Origin: a virus
Strand: one strand, 5' to 3'
Virus record (IMG/VR): IMGVR_UViG_3300043449_002188
Location: 1-34,771 of that record
DNA: 34,771 nt
Part shown: positions 14,338 to 21,491 of the stretch, piece by piece
Layout of the letters: each line of letters begins with the position of its first letter
How positions within the stretch are numbered: position 1 is the first letter of the stretch
Notes under the pieces: generated by a model
What the model saw: only the letters and a program-made list of their open reading frames with translations
What the model was told of the DNA's origin: nothing
Database searches by the model: none
Position numbers and translations under genes: made by a program

Positions 14338-14573
14338 ACGATTAATTTATCAGGATTTATACCGTTTTCTTCCAAAAGTTCGCGAAGTCTATCATAAACG
14401 GCGTCAACTCCCTTATGAAAACCATCATCTTCACCATAACCATTGGTTATACTACGATAAGAATTATGGGTTAGTTCCCAAAGTACAAATGCCATGTCAG
14501 TTGCCTTGACACATCTCTCGTGAGCCATACGGTCATCGAAATCATTTAAATCAAATTCAAGTATTCCTTTCAT
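14334..14573 (-). CDS. Conserved phage-type hypothetical protein
   Basis: 79 residues from the ATG at 14573 (MKGILEFDLNDFDDRMAHER, then CVKATDMAFVLWEL). I recall this N-terminal pattern in small proteins of many unrelated phages, function unknown. The start is fixed by the TATATTTG box, which ends 4 nt upstream; an earlier ATG at 14591 would lie upstream of the box. The 3' end overlaps the next tiny gene by 4 bp. First gene of the nusG operon. Confidence 0.78.
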   Translation of the reverse strand: MKGILEFDLNDFDDRMAHERCVKATDMAFVLWELTHNSYRSITNGYGEDDGFHKGVDAVYDRLRELLEENGINPDKLIV

Positions 14574-14577
14574 GATA

Positions 14578-14585
14578 CAAATATA
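14578..14585 (-). promoter_or_regulatory. TATATTTG box of the nusG operon
   Basis: TATATTTG followed by TATC and the ATG at 14573. The spacing implies a near-leaderless transcript, the same arrangement as at 6740 and 31196. No TTG at proper distance is seen. Confidence 0.55.
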
Positions 14586-14603
14586 CGACAAGTTTTTTAA
14601 TGA

Positions 14604-14637
14604 AAAAAGGGACTTAACAAAATTTAAGTCCCTTTTT
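14604..14637. terminator. Strong terminator with 14-bp stem
   Basis: AAAAAGGGACTTAA and its complement pair around CAAAAT, with A and T tracts. It would end the minus gene at 14728. A second small stem, CTCTC-CGAT-GAGAG, lies at 14649-14662. Nothing else is visible between 14638 and 14727. Confidence 0.85.
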
Positions 14638-14727
14638 CTATATATAGGCTCTCCGATGAGAGTGATAGTATTATTAAATAGTGAAATTTGAGAAAAAATA
14701 CTACATACACCCTAAAAAATCAACTTT

Positions 14728-14970
14728 TTACAAAAATTGTCCTATTGAAATTAATTTTTCTTGCTCAAACACAAAAATATACTCTTCTTTTTCTTTTTCT
14801 GAGATGACTTTTCTCCATTTATGTAAAAAAATCATAAATATTTTGTTAGAAACACCAATATGGTTAAAGTTAGTACTGGACGACAGTACTTTTACAACCC
14901 ATTCAAAGTCTTTCTCAATTTTTTTTCGATTTTCGTATTTTTTTAAAAACGAAATAGTGGATTCAAACAT
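14728..14970 (-). CDS. Hypothetical protein
   Basis: 80 residues, charged and helical (FLKKYENRKKIEKDFEWVV, then KWRKVISEKEKEEYIFVF). It was preferred over a plus-strand frame covering the same bases, which is Ser/Phe/Leu-rich and looks like its shadow. A strong terminator lies downstream. No recognised family. Confidence 0.6.
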   Translation of the reverse strand: MFESTISFLKKYENRKKIEKDFEWVVKVLSSSTNFNHIGVSNKIFMIFLHKWRKVISEKEKEEYIFVFEQEKLISIGQFL

Positions 14971-15038
14971 AAAAATTAGTTTAAGTTATGGTTATTTATT
15001 ATTATAATTATCTTTCTATCATATCAAATTAAAAAATC

Positions 15039-15329
15039 ATGAAAGGTTGTTTATTAGTACTATTAAATTACGTTTTTTACAAGGATATCGAGCTTTTATT
15101 CGGAAAAAACAGTATTGTTGACATTTTGTCAGTAAAATATTGTACCACTAAAAAATCTTACATGGTAGATTGTAAACTTTACCTATCTGACATAGATTTA
15201 TTTGAAGAATCTCAGATTTCCTCACTAAATGTCGTCATTGAAGATTGTTGGAAATACACTGGATTGAGTAGTGATAACCTGATTATACAATCATCATATG
15301 ATTTAGTCGAAAATTACTCTTCGTCATGA
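15039..15329 (+). CDS. Hypothetical protein
   Basis: 96 residues (MKGCLLVLLNYVFYKDIELL and on), apparently soluble alpha/beta with no known motif. A weak late-type motif GTTATTTATT lies at 14991-15000. Its last 16 nt overlap the end of the convergent 59-residue gene. I do not recognise the family. Confidence 0.65.
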   Translation: MKGCLLVLLNYVFYKDIELLFGKNSIVDILSVKYCTTKKSYMVDCKLYLSDIDLFEESQISSLNVVIEDCWKYTGLSSDNLIIQSSYDLVENYSSS

Positions 15330-15493
15330 ATTAAACCATCCCTTTTCATCGATTGAAAAGCGATTGGAACCGCAGTGGCGATAGGAGTGTGGTATTCCTT
15401 AGTAATTTTTTCGGTTCTTTTGTGTAATTCTTCCATTAAGCCTTGATTATAGGCAATGTAGAACAATTCTTCCATTAATTTTTCGCTTGTCAT
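15314..15493 (-). CDS. 59-residue hypothetical protein
   Basis: A short frame starting MTSEKLMEELFYIAYNQGLM and ending LIHDEE. It is mostly helical and acidic, with a conserved-looking TPIATAVPIAFQSM segment. A late-type motif (CATATTTATA) lies 31 nt upstream. Its tail overlaps the convergent gene by 16 bp, with sensible codons in both frames. Confidence 0.65.
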   Translation of the reverse strand: MTSEKLMEELFYIAYNQGLMEELHKRTEKITKEYHTPIATAVPIAFQSMKRDGLIHDEE

Positions 15494-15524
15494 TCCCCCA
15501 AATGATTTTAAAAAGATTATATAT

Positions 15525-15534
15525 TATAAATATG
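15525..15534 (-). promoter_or_regulatory. Late-type motif CATATTTATA
   Basis: Minus-strand motif 31 nt before the ATG at 15493, close to the end of the membrane gene at 15540. Confidence 0.4.
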
Positions 15535-15539
15535 CTAAA

Positions 15540-15710
15540 TTATTTATTTTTTTGTTCTATTTCATTCAATAAATTGACCCAAAGGACCGTTTGAAACAAC
15601 ATTAAAACGGAACCTGTCAATATTATATAAGGTGATGTTGAAAGTGCAACCATTAAAAGGGCTGTTGGTAGCACCCACATAGTTAAAGTAAGTCGAGTTT
15701 TGATGTTCAT
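15540..15710 (-). CDS. Small membrane protein
   Basis: 56 residues from the ATG at 15710: MNIKTRLTLTMWVLPTALLM, then a second hydrophobic helix (YIILTGSVLMLFQTVLWV) and an NEIEQKNK tail. The start is chosen because a TTG-N20-TATATTTG promoter lies just upstream; an ATG at 15755 would overlap that promoter. Function unknown. Confidence 0.65.
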   Translation of the reverse strand: MNIKTRLTLTMWVLPTALLMVALSTSPYIILTGSVLMLFQTVLWVNLLNEIEQKNK

Positions 15711-15724
15711 GTAAATATTTTTTA

Positions 15725-15755
15725 CAAATATATAACTTTTTATGTTTCCCCCCAA
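15725..15755 (-). promoter_or_regulatory. Bacteroidota-type promoter TTG-N20-TATATTTG
   Basis: TATATTTG at 15725-15732 and TTG at 15753-15755, 14 nt from the ATG at 15710. One of the best matches to the consensus in the window. Confidence 0.6.
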
Positions 15756-15826
15756 AAAAAATTAGGTTTTTTTGATTAATGGTTTGTTAAATGAAAAAAA
15801 TACCTTATTATTTAAAAAAATACATT

Positions 15827-16252
15827 ATGAAAACAATACAAGATTCAGATTCAGTATCGGTTAACTACACCGGTCGATTGGAAGATGGTTCAGTTTTCGA
15901 TTCTTCACTTACCGAAGGTCGTGAGCCATTGAAAGCTAAATTAGGTCAAGGTCAATTAATCAAAGGTTTTGAAAAAGGTTTGATTGGTATGACAATTGGT
16001 GAAACAAAAACCATTGAAATTCCTTGCGAGGAGGCTTATGGTGAGGTAAACGAAATGATGGTCAGCGAAATTTCAAAGGACCAAGTGCCGGAAAACGTAT
16101 CAGTTGGTGATATGTTGCAGGGTATGGGACCAAACGGACCAATTAATGTTCGTATTACTGAAATTGGTGAATCAACTGTTAAAATTGATGCTAATCACCC
16201 TTTGGCGGGTAAAAAATTGATTTTTGATTTGGAAGTTGTCGGTATAGACTAA
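15827..16252 (+). CDS. FKBP-type peptidyl-prolyl isomerase (SlyD-like)
   Basis: 141 residues from the ATG at 15827 (MKTIQDSDSVSVNYTGRLED), which is where FKBP homology begins; an ATG at 15791 would add 12 residues that do not match the family. The first half has VFDSS, GQGQLIKGFEKGLIGM and ETKTIEIP, followed by a SlyD-type insert-in-flap domain and the closing NHPLAGKKLIFDLEVVGI. The His-rich metal tail of SlyD is absent. It speeds proline isomerisation and can act as a chaperone, and fits with DnaK as a protein-folding aid in this genome. Confidence 0.93.
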   Translation: MKTIQDSDSVSVNYTGRLEDGSVFDSSLTEGREPLKAKLGQGQLIKGFEKGLIGMTIGETKTIEIPCEEAYGEVNEMMVSEISKDQVPENVSVGDMLQGMGPNGPINVRITEIGESTVKIDANHPLAGKKLIFDLEVVGID

Positions 16253-16256
16253 TATT

Positions 16257-16646
16257 CTATTCATACATCATTTCTTCAAAGTTCGGGAATTTCTTCTCGA
16301 ACTTTTTTATTAATGAGCCGGATAGAGCATTTGCCTCATCTTCATTAATACCTCCAATATCTTGACCTCGTTCTCTATTTAAAACACCTCGTTGATATTC
16401 GTGAACCCATTCGTGAGCCAAAGTTCTTAAAATATCTCTATTAATTCTATCCTTAACTAAAACTTTGATTGCATGATTTTCATCACGAGCACCTGTTGTC
16501 ATGTGACCTATTCTATTTTTAAGGAAAAATATTTTTATATCGTGTTTTAAAGGTAGTTCTGAAAACAAAAATTTAATAAAGGTGTCACAAACATCTTTAT
16601 GTCTTGATAATCTGTCCTTATCTTGATGGTATACAGTAACTTTCAT
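16257..16646 (-). CDS. Small HExxH metallopeptidase-like protein
   Basis: 129 residues. HEWVHEYQRG places a zinc motif at 78-82, and E102 or E104 (INEDEANALSG) about 20 residues on fits a third ligand in a gluzincin-like helix. The N-terminal half is alpha/beta (KIFFLKNRIGHMTTGA, then IKVLVKD). It lacks the leader and is smaller than the other two HExxH proteins of this window. It shares a perfect palindromic late-type motif with the divergent GH19 gene, so the two are probably expressed together. Substrate unknown. Confidence 0.78.
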   Translation of the reverse strand: MKVTVYHQDKDRLSRHKDVCDTFIKFLFSELPLKHDIKIFFLKNRIGHMTTGARDENHAIKVLVKDRINRDILRTLAHEWVHEYQRGVLNRERGQDIGGINEDEANALSGSLIKKFEKKFPNFEEMMYE

Positions 16647-16661
16647 TTTAGTAATTTACTA

Positions 16662-16679
16662 TTATAAATATATTTATAA
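16662..16679. promoter_or_regulatory. Perfect 18-bp palindrome: back-to-back late-type motifs
   Basis: TTATAAATATATTTATAA reads the same on both strands, giving ATATTTATAA 13 nt before the plus ATG at 16693 and 15 nt before the minus ATG at 16646. It would drive both genes from one site. Confidence 0.6.
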
Positions 16680-16692
16680 CAAAAAGGTTGTA

Positions 16693-17517
16693 ATGAGAAA
16701 AATATTAATTTCAGAACAAGAAAAAAATCATATTAAAAAACTTCATAATATAAATGAACAGTCTTTCATTGAAAAAAGTCTTGAGATGGCTTTGAAAAGA
16801 ATGTTTGAAAAACCTAAATCCTCATCAGAAACTACCTCATCTGAAACTAAACCGTCAGATTCTACATCATCTGACACCGGTCCAATTGATGGGGATGTAA
16901 AATTAGTGGGTAATTTTGACGATACCCAAAAAAGAAACATTAAATTAATGATTGATTATATGAATGAAAAAGGAATTACTGACCCACTCGCTCAAATAGG
17001 TATATTATCAGTAATTTCAAAAGAATGTAACTTCAAACCAAAATCAGAGGTCTCATATGCCACAACATCGAATTCAAGAATTAGAAAAATTTTCGGTAAA
17101 AGGGTTGCAAAATATTCTGATAGTGAGTTAAATTCAATAAAGCAAGATGAAGAAAGATTTTTTAATATAGTATACGCAAATATAATAGGTAATGGTAATG
17201 AAGCTAGTGGTGATGGGTATAGATACAGAGGCAGAGGATTTAACCAATTAACCGGAAGAGGGAATTATAGAAAATATGGTAATATGATTGGTAAGGATTT
17301 AGTTGGTAATCCTGATTTAGTAAATGACCCTGAAACCGCGGCGGAAATCGCAATTGCATTTTTTACAAAAGGTAAATCAGGTGGTTCTTTTCCTAGATTT
17401 ACAGACAAAGAGGATGCTGCAGGATATTTTGCAGATATAAATGCAGGAGGAGGTTCGAGCTCTCACAGAGGTAATGCTATCGCCGCTTCAACAAAGTTTG
17501 ATGTTAACGTCGCTTAA
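16693..17517 (+). CDS. GH19 chitinase/lysozyme-like enzyme with leader
   Basis: 274 residues. Residues 1-22 (KILISEQEKNHIKKLHNINE) are a leader variant ending I-N-E. A Ser/Thr-rich linker (about 42-62) leads to a GH19-type domain from residue 75: E111 in SVISKECNFKP and E119 nearby are candidate catalytic acids, and RGRGFNQLTGRGNY at 179-192 is the GH19 signature. In phages GH19 enzymes usually cut peptidoglycan. The linker is typical of secreted or virion-associated hydrolases. With the leader, it could be a packaged entry lysin rather than, or as well as, the lysis endolysin. Confidence 0.88.
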   Translation: MRKILISEQEKNHIKKLHNINEQSFIEKSLEMALKRMFEKPKSSSETTSSETKPSDSTSSDTGPIDGDVKLVGNFDDTQKRNIKLMIDYMNEKGITDPLAQIGILSVISKECNFKPKSEVSYATTSNSRIRKIFGKRVAKYSDSELNSIKQDEERFFNIVYANIIGNGNEASGDGYRYRGRGFNQLTGRGNYRKYGNMIGKDLVGNPDLVNDPETAAEIAIAFFTKGKSGGSFPRFTDKEDAAGYFADINAGGGSSSHRGNAIAASTKFDVNVA

Positions 17518-17528
17518 AAATATTTGAT

Positions 17529-17565
17529 ATTTTTACCAATATAAGATTTGTTAAATGGTAAAAAT
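17529..17565. terminator. Inverted repeat between convergent genes
   Basis: ATTTTTACCA and TGGTAAAAAT are perfect 10-nt arms with a 17-nt loop, in the 63-nt gap between convergent genes. It may be a weak bidirectional terminator; the stem is AT-rich. Confidence 0.4.
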
Positions 17566-17580
17566 AGAAAGGTATTTTTT

Positions 17581-18102
17581 TCACACCAAATGATAGGTTA
17601 ACCCCTTGCTCCAATAACCACCATATTCTTTAAACACTTCCAAGTCAGTTTCGGCGTATTGAATCTTTGTGATTAAGTCTAATCCGTCAATAACCTCAGT
17701 AATTACTGGTCTTAATTTATCGGAATCAAATTCTTCTTCTAATTCTATTTCGTAGTTAAAAAACTCACCCTTTGTGTAATCGTCTACTATAAGATAATTA
17801 CCTTCATCGGTTATGAATTCATACTCTTCGTCTTTAAATTCGTGATTGTTCTCTGATGACCAAACTTTATTATTGTTTTCGTTAAAAACTTCTATGATAT
17901 AAGTTTCAGGGTCGTTATAAGGGCCTAAAAATATCGTGTCAGTCTCAAAAATATCATCTTTATCTAAAATTTCACTGATAGTCTCATGTTCACCATAAGA
18001 ATTATCAATTCCTAATTCGGACAATTTTGATTTTTGATTTTCGTCAATAGAGTGGACGTAGCACTCTGAACCACGCCCACTCACAATGATTTTATACTTC
18101 AT
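17581..18102 (-). CDS. Acidic hypothetical protein
   Basis: 173 residues, strongly acidic (for example EFKDEEYEFITDEG and YEIELEEEFDSD), probably soluble beta-rich. No signal peptide and no known motif. Its start overlaps the stop of the upstream gene by 4 bp. I do not recognise it; acidic phage proteins of this size are sometimes DNA mimics, but nothing specific supports that here. Confidence 0.7.
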   Translation of the reverse strand: MKYKIIVSGRGSECYVHSIDENQKSKLSELGIDNSYGEHETISEILDKDDIFETDTIFLGPYNDPETYIIEVFNENNNKVWSSENNHEFKDEEYEFITDEGNYLIVDDYTKGEFFNYEIELEEEFDSDKLRPVITEVIDGLDLITKIQYAETDLEVFKEYGGYWSKGLTYHLV

Positions 18103-18332
18103 TTTTCAATAACCATATTTGTATTAACAATTGGTACTCGTAGTACGGGAATTGCCGAATACCCTGATGGTGCAGTAGAACTATCAACTCGTTGCATTAT
18201 TTCGTAATATCCGTCCAAAGGTTTTACGGTTGATACATTCTCGTAGTGAAACACTACTTCGTCTGGAATTGATGCCGAGAAAACTCGTGCTGTTTTTTGT
18301 GTTGTGTTAAATACTAGTGTTTGTAATGACAT
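18099..18332 (-). CDS. Hypothetical protein
   Basis: 77 residues (MSLQTLVFNTTQKTARVFSA and on), predicted beta-rich with PSGYSAIPVLRVPIVNTNM near the C-terminus. No signal peptide. It is coupled to the acidic protein after it (4-bp overlap). The style resembles small phage accessory virion proteins, but no family is recognised. Confidence 0.65.
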   Translation of the reverse strand: MSLQTLVFNTTQKTARVFSASIPDEVVFHYENVSTVKPLDGYYEIMQRVDSSTAPSGYSAIPVLRVPIVNTNMVIEK

Positions 18333-18386
18333 ATTTTATTAATTTGATATAAACATACTAAAACTAAAATAAAAAATCAAATGTTT

Positions 18387-18959
18387 TTACCTAACAACCG
18401 TTACATGACCGAAAATTATTTCAGGTTCGTTGTCAATTCCATTCCAAGTAACCTTATATTCATAAACATCATTTTGAACATAGTAGTCACCACCTCTGAA
18501 ATTTCCAATCCATTGCCCTTTTGGGTCAACTGATTTAAATACTAGTTCCCCCCATCTATCAAACACAAGTACTTCGATACTTTCCCATCCTTTTCCTTGT
18601 GGGAACCAAATATCGTTAATACCATCACCATTTGGGGTAAATGCATTTGGAATATATATAGAAGAACATTCACCTATAAAAACTCGATACCTTAATGGGT
18701 CTGATAAACATTCTTCTGTTTTACCATAAACAGTTATTTCATGTATACCAGGTGAATAAGTTTCCCAGTCAACGGTTAAGGTTTGTCCAAAATGGTAAAC
18801 TCCGTCTATATACCAATAAAATGTTGTATTTGGTGTGTCAGATTGTACAGAGTACGTATACTCTTTTTTAGAGTCTTCCTCACAAATATCTATTTCTTGT
18901 TGCTGTCCAAGCACAACCATAACGAAAAACAACAACAAGATTGTTTTTATGTTTTTCAT
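18387..18959 (-). CDS. Secreted protein with T9SS type B (CHU_C) sorting domain
   Basis: 190 residues. A signal peptide (TILLLFFVMVVLGQQ) is followed by an Ig-like region (about 30-90) and a complete gliding-motility-associated C-terminal domain: YIPNAFTPNGDGINDIW near 97-113, then VLVFDRWGELVFKS and a closing FGHVTVVR. This domain directs proteins through the Bacteroidota type IX secretion system to the cell surface. It is the last of three signal-peptide proteins in a row (20714 to 18387) and starts 2 nt past the previous stop. Finding it in a phage context suggests surface remodelling of the infected cell, or a virion protein borrowed from a host adhesin. Confidence 0.88.
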   Translation of the reverse strand: MKNIKTILLLFFVMVVLGQQQEIDICEEDSKKEYTYSVQSDTPNTTFYWYIDGVYHFGQTLTVDWETYSPGIHEITVYGKTEECLSDPLRYRVFIGECSSIYIPNAFTPNGDGINDIWFPQGKGWESIEVLVFDRWGELVFKSVDPKGQWIGNFRGGDYYVQNDVYEYKVTWNGIDNEPEIIFGHVTVVR

Positions 18960-18961
18960 TA

Positions 18962-19519
18962 TTAGTCATGCGAAATATTGTCTAAAACAGGAATTGGATA
19001 GACGGTCATATCAGCTGTCGCAGTGAATGTACATCCCGCCTCAGTTATGGTGTAAGTCACCGTTTCTGTTCCCTCCGTTTGTGGGCAATATTGACCATTA
19101 ACAATGTTTGGTCCTGAGAATACACCACCAGCTGGTGTTGCAACCAAATCTTCGCAAGGGTCACCTTCACAAAATACAAGTGGAGTAATCACAGGGTTGA
19201 TTTCAAGAATAAATACATTCATCGTGATTGGTGGTCCGTCACAACCCGCAGGTGTTGTTGCATAAACACTAACCGCATCTACGATAGGACCGCCAGCAGG
19301 TGCTGCCGACCAATCAACCGTTATTTCATTTGTTCCTTGACCTGATGTTAAAACACCAGGAGCAGAAACAGTCCAGTTATAAGTATAGTTTGGAGTATTT
19401 GGAACCTGATAAGTTGCAAAAGGGTCATTAATACAAACTGTATCAGGATTAATCGTTGTAAATTGAGCAAAAAGTGTGATTGGTAGTATTGCCAATACAA
19501 GTAATAAGAGTTTTTTCAT
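18962..19519 (-). CDS. Secreted Ig/PKD-like repeat protein
   Basis: 185 residues: a signal peptide (LLLLVLAILPITLFAQ) followed by two Ig/PKD-like beta domains with YNWTVSAPG, NEITVDWSA, VTYTITEAGCTFTATADMTV. These modules fill large Bacteroidota surface adhesins. It has no sorting domain and ends in ISHD, as does the protein at 19566. A late-type motif lies 27 nt upstream and the CHU_C protein follows immediately. It may assemble with its neighbours or be exported only to the periplasm. Confidence 0.8.
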   Translation of the reverse strand: MKKLLLLVLAILPITLFAQFTTINPDTVCINDPFATYQVPNTPNYTYNWTVSAPGVLTSGQGTNEITVDWSAAPAGGPIVDAVSVYATTPAGCDGPPITMNVFILEINPVITPLVFCEGDPCEDLVATPAGGVFSGPNIVNGQYCPQTEGTETVTYTITEAGCTFTATADMTVYPIPVLDNISHD

Positions 19520-19546
19520 GTTTAAAGTAGTTAGAGTTTATTCTAC

Positions 19547-19556
19547 TATAAATATC
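19547..19556 (-). promoter_or_regulatory. Late-type motif GATATTTATA
   Basis: Lies 27 nt before the ATG at 19519, inside the gap between two secreted-protein genes; candidate promoter for the last two of them. Confidence 0.5.
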
Positions 19557-19565
19557 TGAAAAAAT

Positions 19566-20714
19566 CTAATCGTGACTAATAATTCCTGGTATTATCGGAA
19601 TTTCGTAAACTTCCACTTCACAATTTGCAATATCAGTGCAGTTTGTTCCCACAACATGTGCAGTCATCGTTACATTATAGACACCGGGAGAAATATAAGT
19701 GTGAGATGGAGAATATAAGTTTGAAGTTTGTCCGTCATCGAAGTCCCATAAATATGTAGTTTCATATCCCTGTATTGTAGGTGTTAAATTTGTAAAATTA
19801 ACTATATCAGGAAAACATACATCTTCACATATTATGCTCGATAGTAAAGGTATCGGGTCAAGGACTATTTGAAGGTCAAGTTCACATCCTGTAACAGTTG
19901 TAACATTTAATGTTAAATTTGTGTAAGTATTTGATGGTACTGTTATAACTCTTGTAGTATCTCCTGTTGGTGACCAATCATATGTTGCGAATCCTTCTGG
20001 ACCTTCAATTAGTGTGGAATCACTTGCCTGACAATAACGAATTTTTGTTTCAATTGGACTACACGATATTGCGTCAACATATGCATATCCGTAGTGTCCT
20101 CCTAAATCACAATCACCAGTTTCAAATTCAAGTGTAACACTTTGTCCAATGTATCCTGATAAGTCTAATGACACTACTCTCCAATCACTCCAAGCAATTG
20201 GTACTGGATTACCGGGTATTGTACAATAATTAAATCCCTGTAAGTTGGGTCCTGCCGTTACCATATATTCCGTACAAGGAATCACTGTTCCGTTCGCCAG
20301 TCTAACTCTTGATTGAAATCTTGGCTGGTCACCGTCACTATGTCCTGGGTCTTGTAAGACAACCGCGTAAGCATATTGTACCAAAGTTGTTGTGGGACTA
20401 ACTGTAAATGTGTAATATAAACCTTCAGCTCTTGCTTGGTTTTGGTTATTTCCAAGTCTTGCAGAAAAATTCCCTTCATAAACCATGTTTAGTCCTCCGC
20501 ATGTGTTTGGGTCAAGACCTGCACTCACTATGGTTTGTCTACCGGCAAATATACCAACAAAAGGTAAATTAATGGGACAACAAAATCCTCTTCTTCCCGT
20601 CCAATTTGTAAAGTCACCAAATTCAAAATTTGCGTTTGGACATTGGGCAATAGAGATTAACCCACATAATGTGAGTATTATTAAAACAATAATATTCTTA
20701 AACTTCTGACCCAA
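19566..20714 (-). CDS. Large secreted protein with PKD domain
   Basis: 382 residues. A signal peptide (IIVLIILTLCGLISIAQ) is followed by a roughly 200-residue beta-rich region beginning CPNANFEFGDFTNWTGRRGF and holding SLDLSGYIGQSVTLEFETGD, which resembles jelly-roll carbohydrate-binding modules. An Ig-like region follows, then a PKD domain with YLWDFDDGQTSNLYSPSHTY. It ends in ISHD with no sorting domain. The start is a TTG at 20714 that overlaps the thioesterase stop; no ATG gives a complete signal peptide. Glycan or surface binding is likely from the domains. Confidence 0.8.
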   Translation of the reverse strand: MGQKFKNIIVLIILTLCGLISIAQCPNANFEFGDFTNWTGRRGFCCPINLPFVGIFAGRQTIVSAGLDPNTCGGLNMVYEGNFSARLGNNQNQARAEGLYYTFTVSPTTTLVQYAYAVVLQDPGHSDGDQPRFQSRVRLANGTVIPCTEYMVTAGPNLQGFNYCTIPGNPVPIAWSDWRVVSLDLSGYIGQSVTLEFETGDCDLGGHYGYAYVDAISCSPIETKIRYCQASDSTLIEGPEGFATYDWSPTGDTTRVITVPSNTYTNLTLNVTTVTGCELDLQIVLDPIPLLSSIICEDVCFPDIVNFTNLTPTIQGYETTYLWDFDDGQTSNLYSPSHTYISPGVYNVTMTAHVVGTNCTDIANCEVEVYEIPIIPGIISHD

Positions 20715-21150
20715 TTCTAAATTTTTCTTCGGGGGTTAATAAACCCTTTCCAAATTTTTCTTTTCTTTCCCAATATCTTTCTTTGACGTGTTGATGAATC
20801 GGTCTGGGTTTTCCGTCCTCATCAATTCTAACAAAAACAATTTTTGTTTGGGTTACAATGTCTTGCTCACCTGTATAAACATTGTGTTTTCTAACTTCAA
20901 TATAAAGTGTGACTGAGGTATTACCGAATGAAACAACTTCACCATAAACTTTTAATATGTTTCCAACCTTCACCGCTCGTTTAAATAACAACTCGTCAAT
21001 TTTAAGTGTTACAATTTTTTGGGTGTCACAGATTTGTGACGCATATGAGGCTGCAGCATCATCAATAAGTCCAAGTATTAAACCTCCGAACATATTTCCA
21101 TGAACCCCCTCGTCACCTTTCTTACAAATGTATGTTGTTATTAATTCCAT
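20698..21150 (-). CDS. Hotdog-fold acyl-CoA thioesterase (YciA-like)
   Basis: 150 residues with the hotdog signature GNMFGGLILGLIDDAAASYA, followed by TLKIDELLFKRAVKVGN and ITQTK-type strands (DIVTQTKIVFVRIDEDGKP). This matches bacterial acyl-CoA thioesterases of the YciA/BFIT group, which release free fatty acid from acyl-CoA. It overlaps the previous gene by 10 bp and the secreted protein gene by 17 bp, so it is part of that transcript. A role in membrane lipid metabolism during infection is possible but not shown. Confidence 0.88.
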   Translation of the reverse strand: MELITTYICKKGDEGVHGNMFGGLILGLIDDAAASYASQICDTQKIVTLKIDELLFKRAVKVGNILKVYGEVVSFGNTSVTLYIEVRKHNVYTGEQDIVTQTKIVFVRIDEDGKPRPIHQHVKERYWERKEKFGKGLLTPEEKFRIGSEV

Positions 21151-21491
21151 TCTTCGCTATTTGTATCATCATCTTCAAGTCCATCCATTAATGTATTGTC
21201 CCAATCTTCCATATCATCTGTATGCTCGTAAGCACCATCCGGTCCAATCTGAAAGTCATCTGATACATAAGGTTCAATATTTTCTTCGGCACATTCCTCA
21301 GCCATCTTCATCGCATAATCTTTTTTTCTCGCAAATGGTTTCTCGGGACATAGTTCTTCTTTTCCTCTATAAACCGCCCACCACCATTGATGTTCTTTCA
21401 TTTGTTCGACTCGGAGCGTCATATCACGATACTTGGCAACATAATCGTCCTCGTCAATTTGTTCCCATTTATGTTTTAAATCTTCCGTCAT
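21141..21491 (-). CDS. Acidic hypothetical protein
   Basis: 116 residues from the ATG at 21491, which overlaps the upstream stop (ATGA); an ATG at 21503 would add four residues. Sequence is Glu/Asp/Trp-rich (HQWWWAVYRGKEEL, MKMAEECAEENIEPYVSDDF, and an acidic tail). Soluble, no known motif. It sits between an unknown gene and the thioesterase. Confidence 0.65.
   Translation of the reverse strand: MTEDLKHKWEQIDEDDYVAKYRDMTLRVEQMKEHQWWWAVYRGKEELCPEKPFARKKDYAMKMAEECAEENIEPYVSDDFQIGPDGAYEHTDDMEDWDNTLMDGLEDDDTNSEEWN

Noticed and set aside
14638-14727. tRNA or other structured RNA near 14649-14662
   Set aside because: Only a 5-bp stem is present; there is no cloverleaf, and no tRNA was seen elsewhere by eye.
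14681-15007. 108-residue plus-strand frame
   Set aside because: Ser/Phe/Leu-rich composition typical of an antisense shadow; the opposing frame at 14728-14970 looks like a real charged protein.
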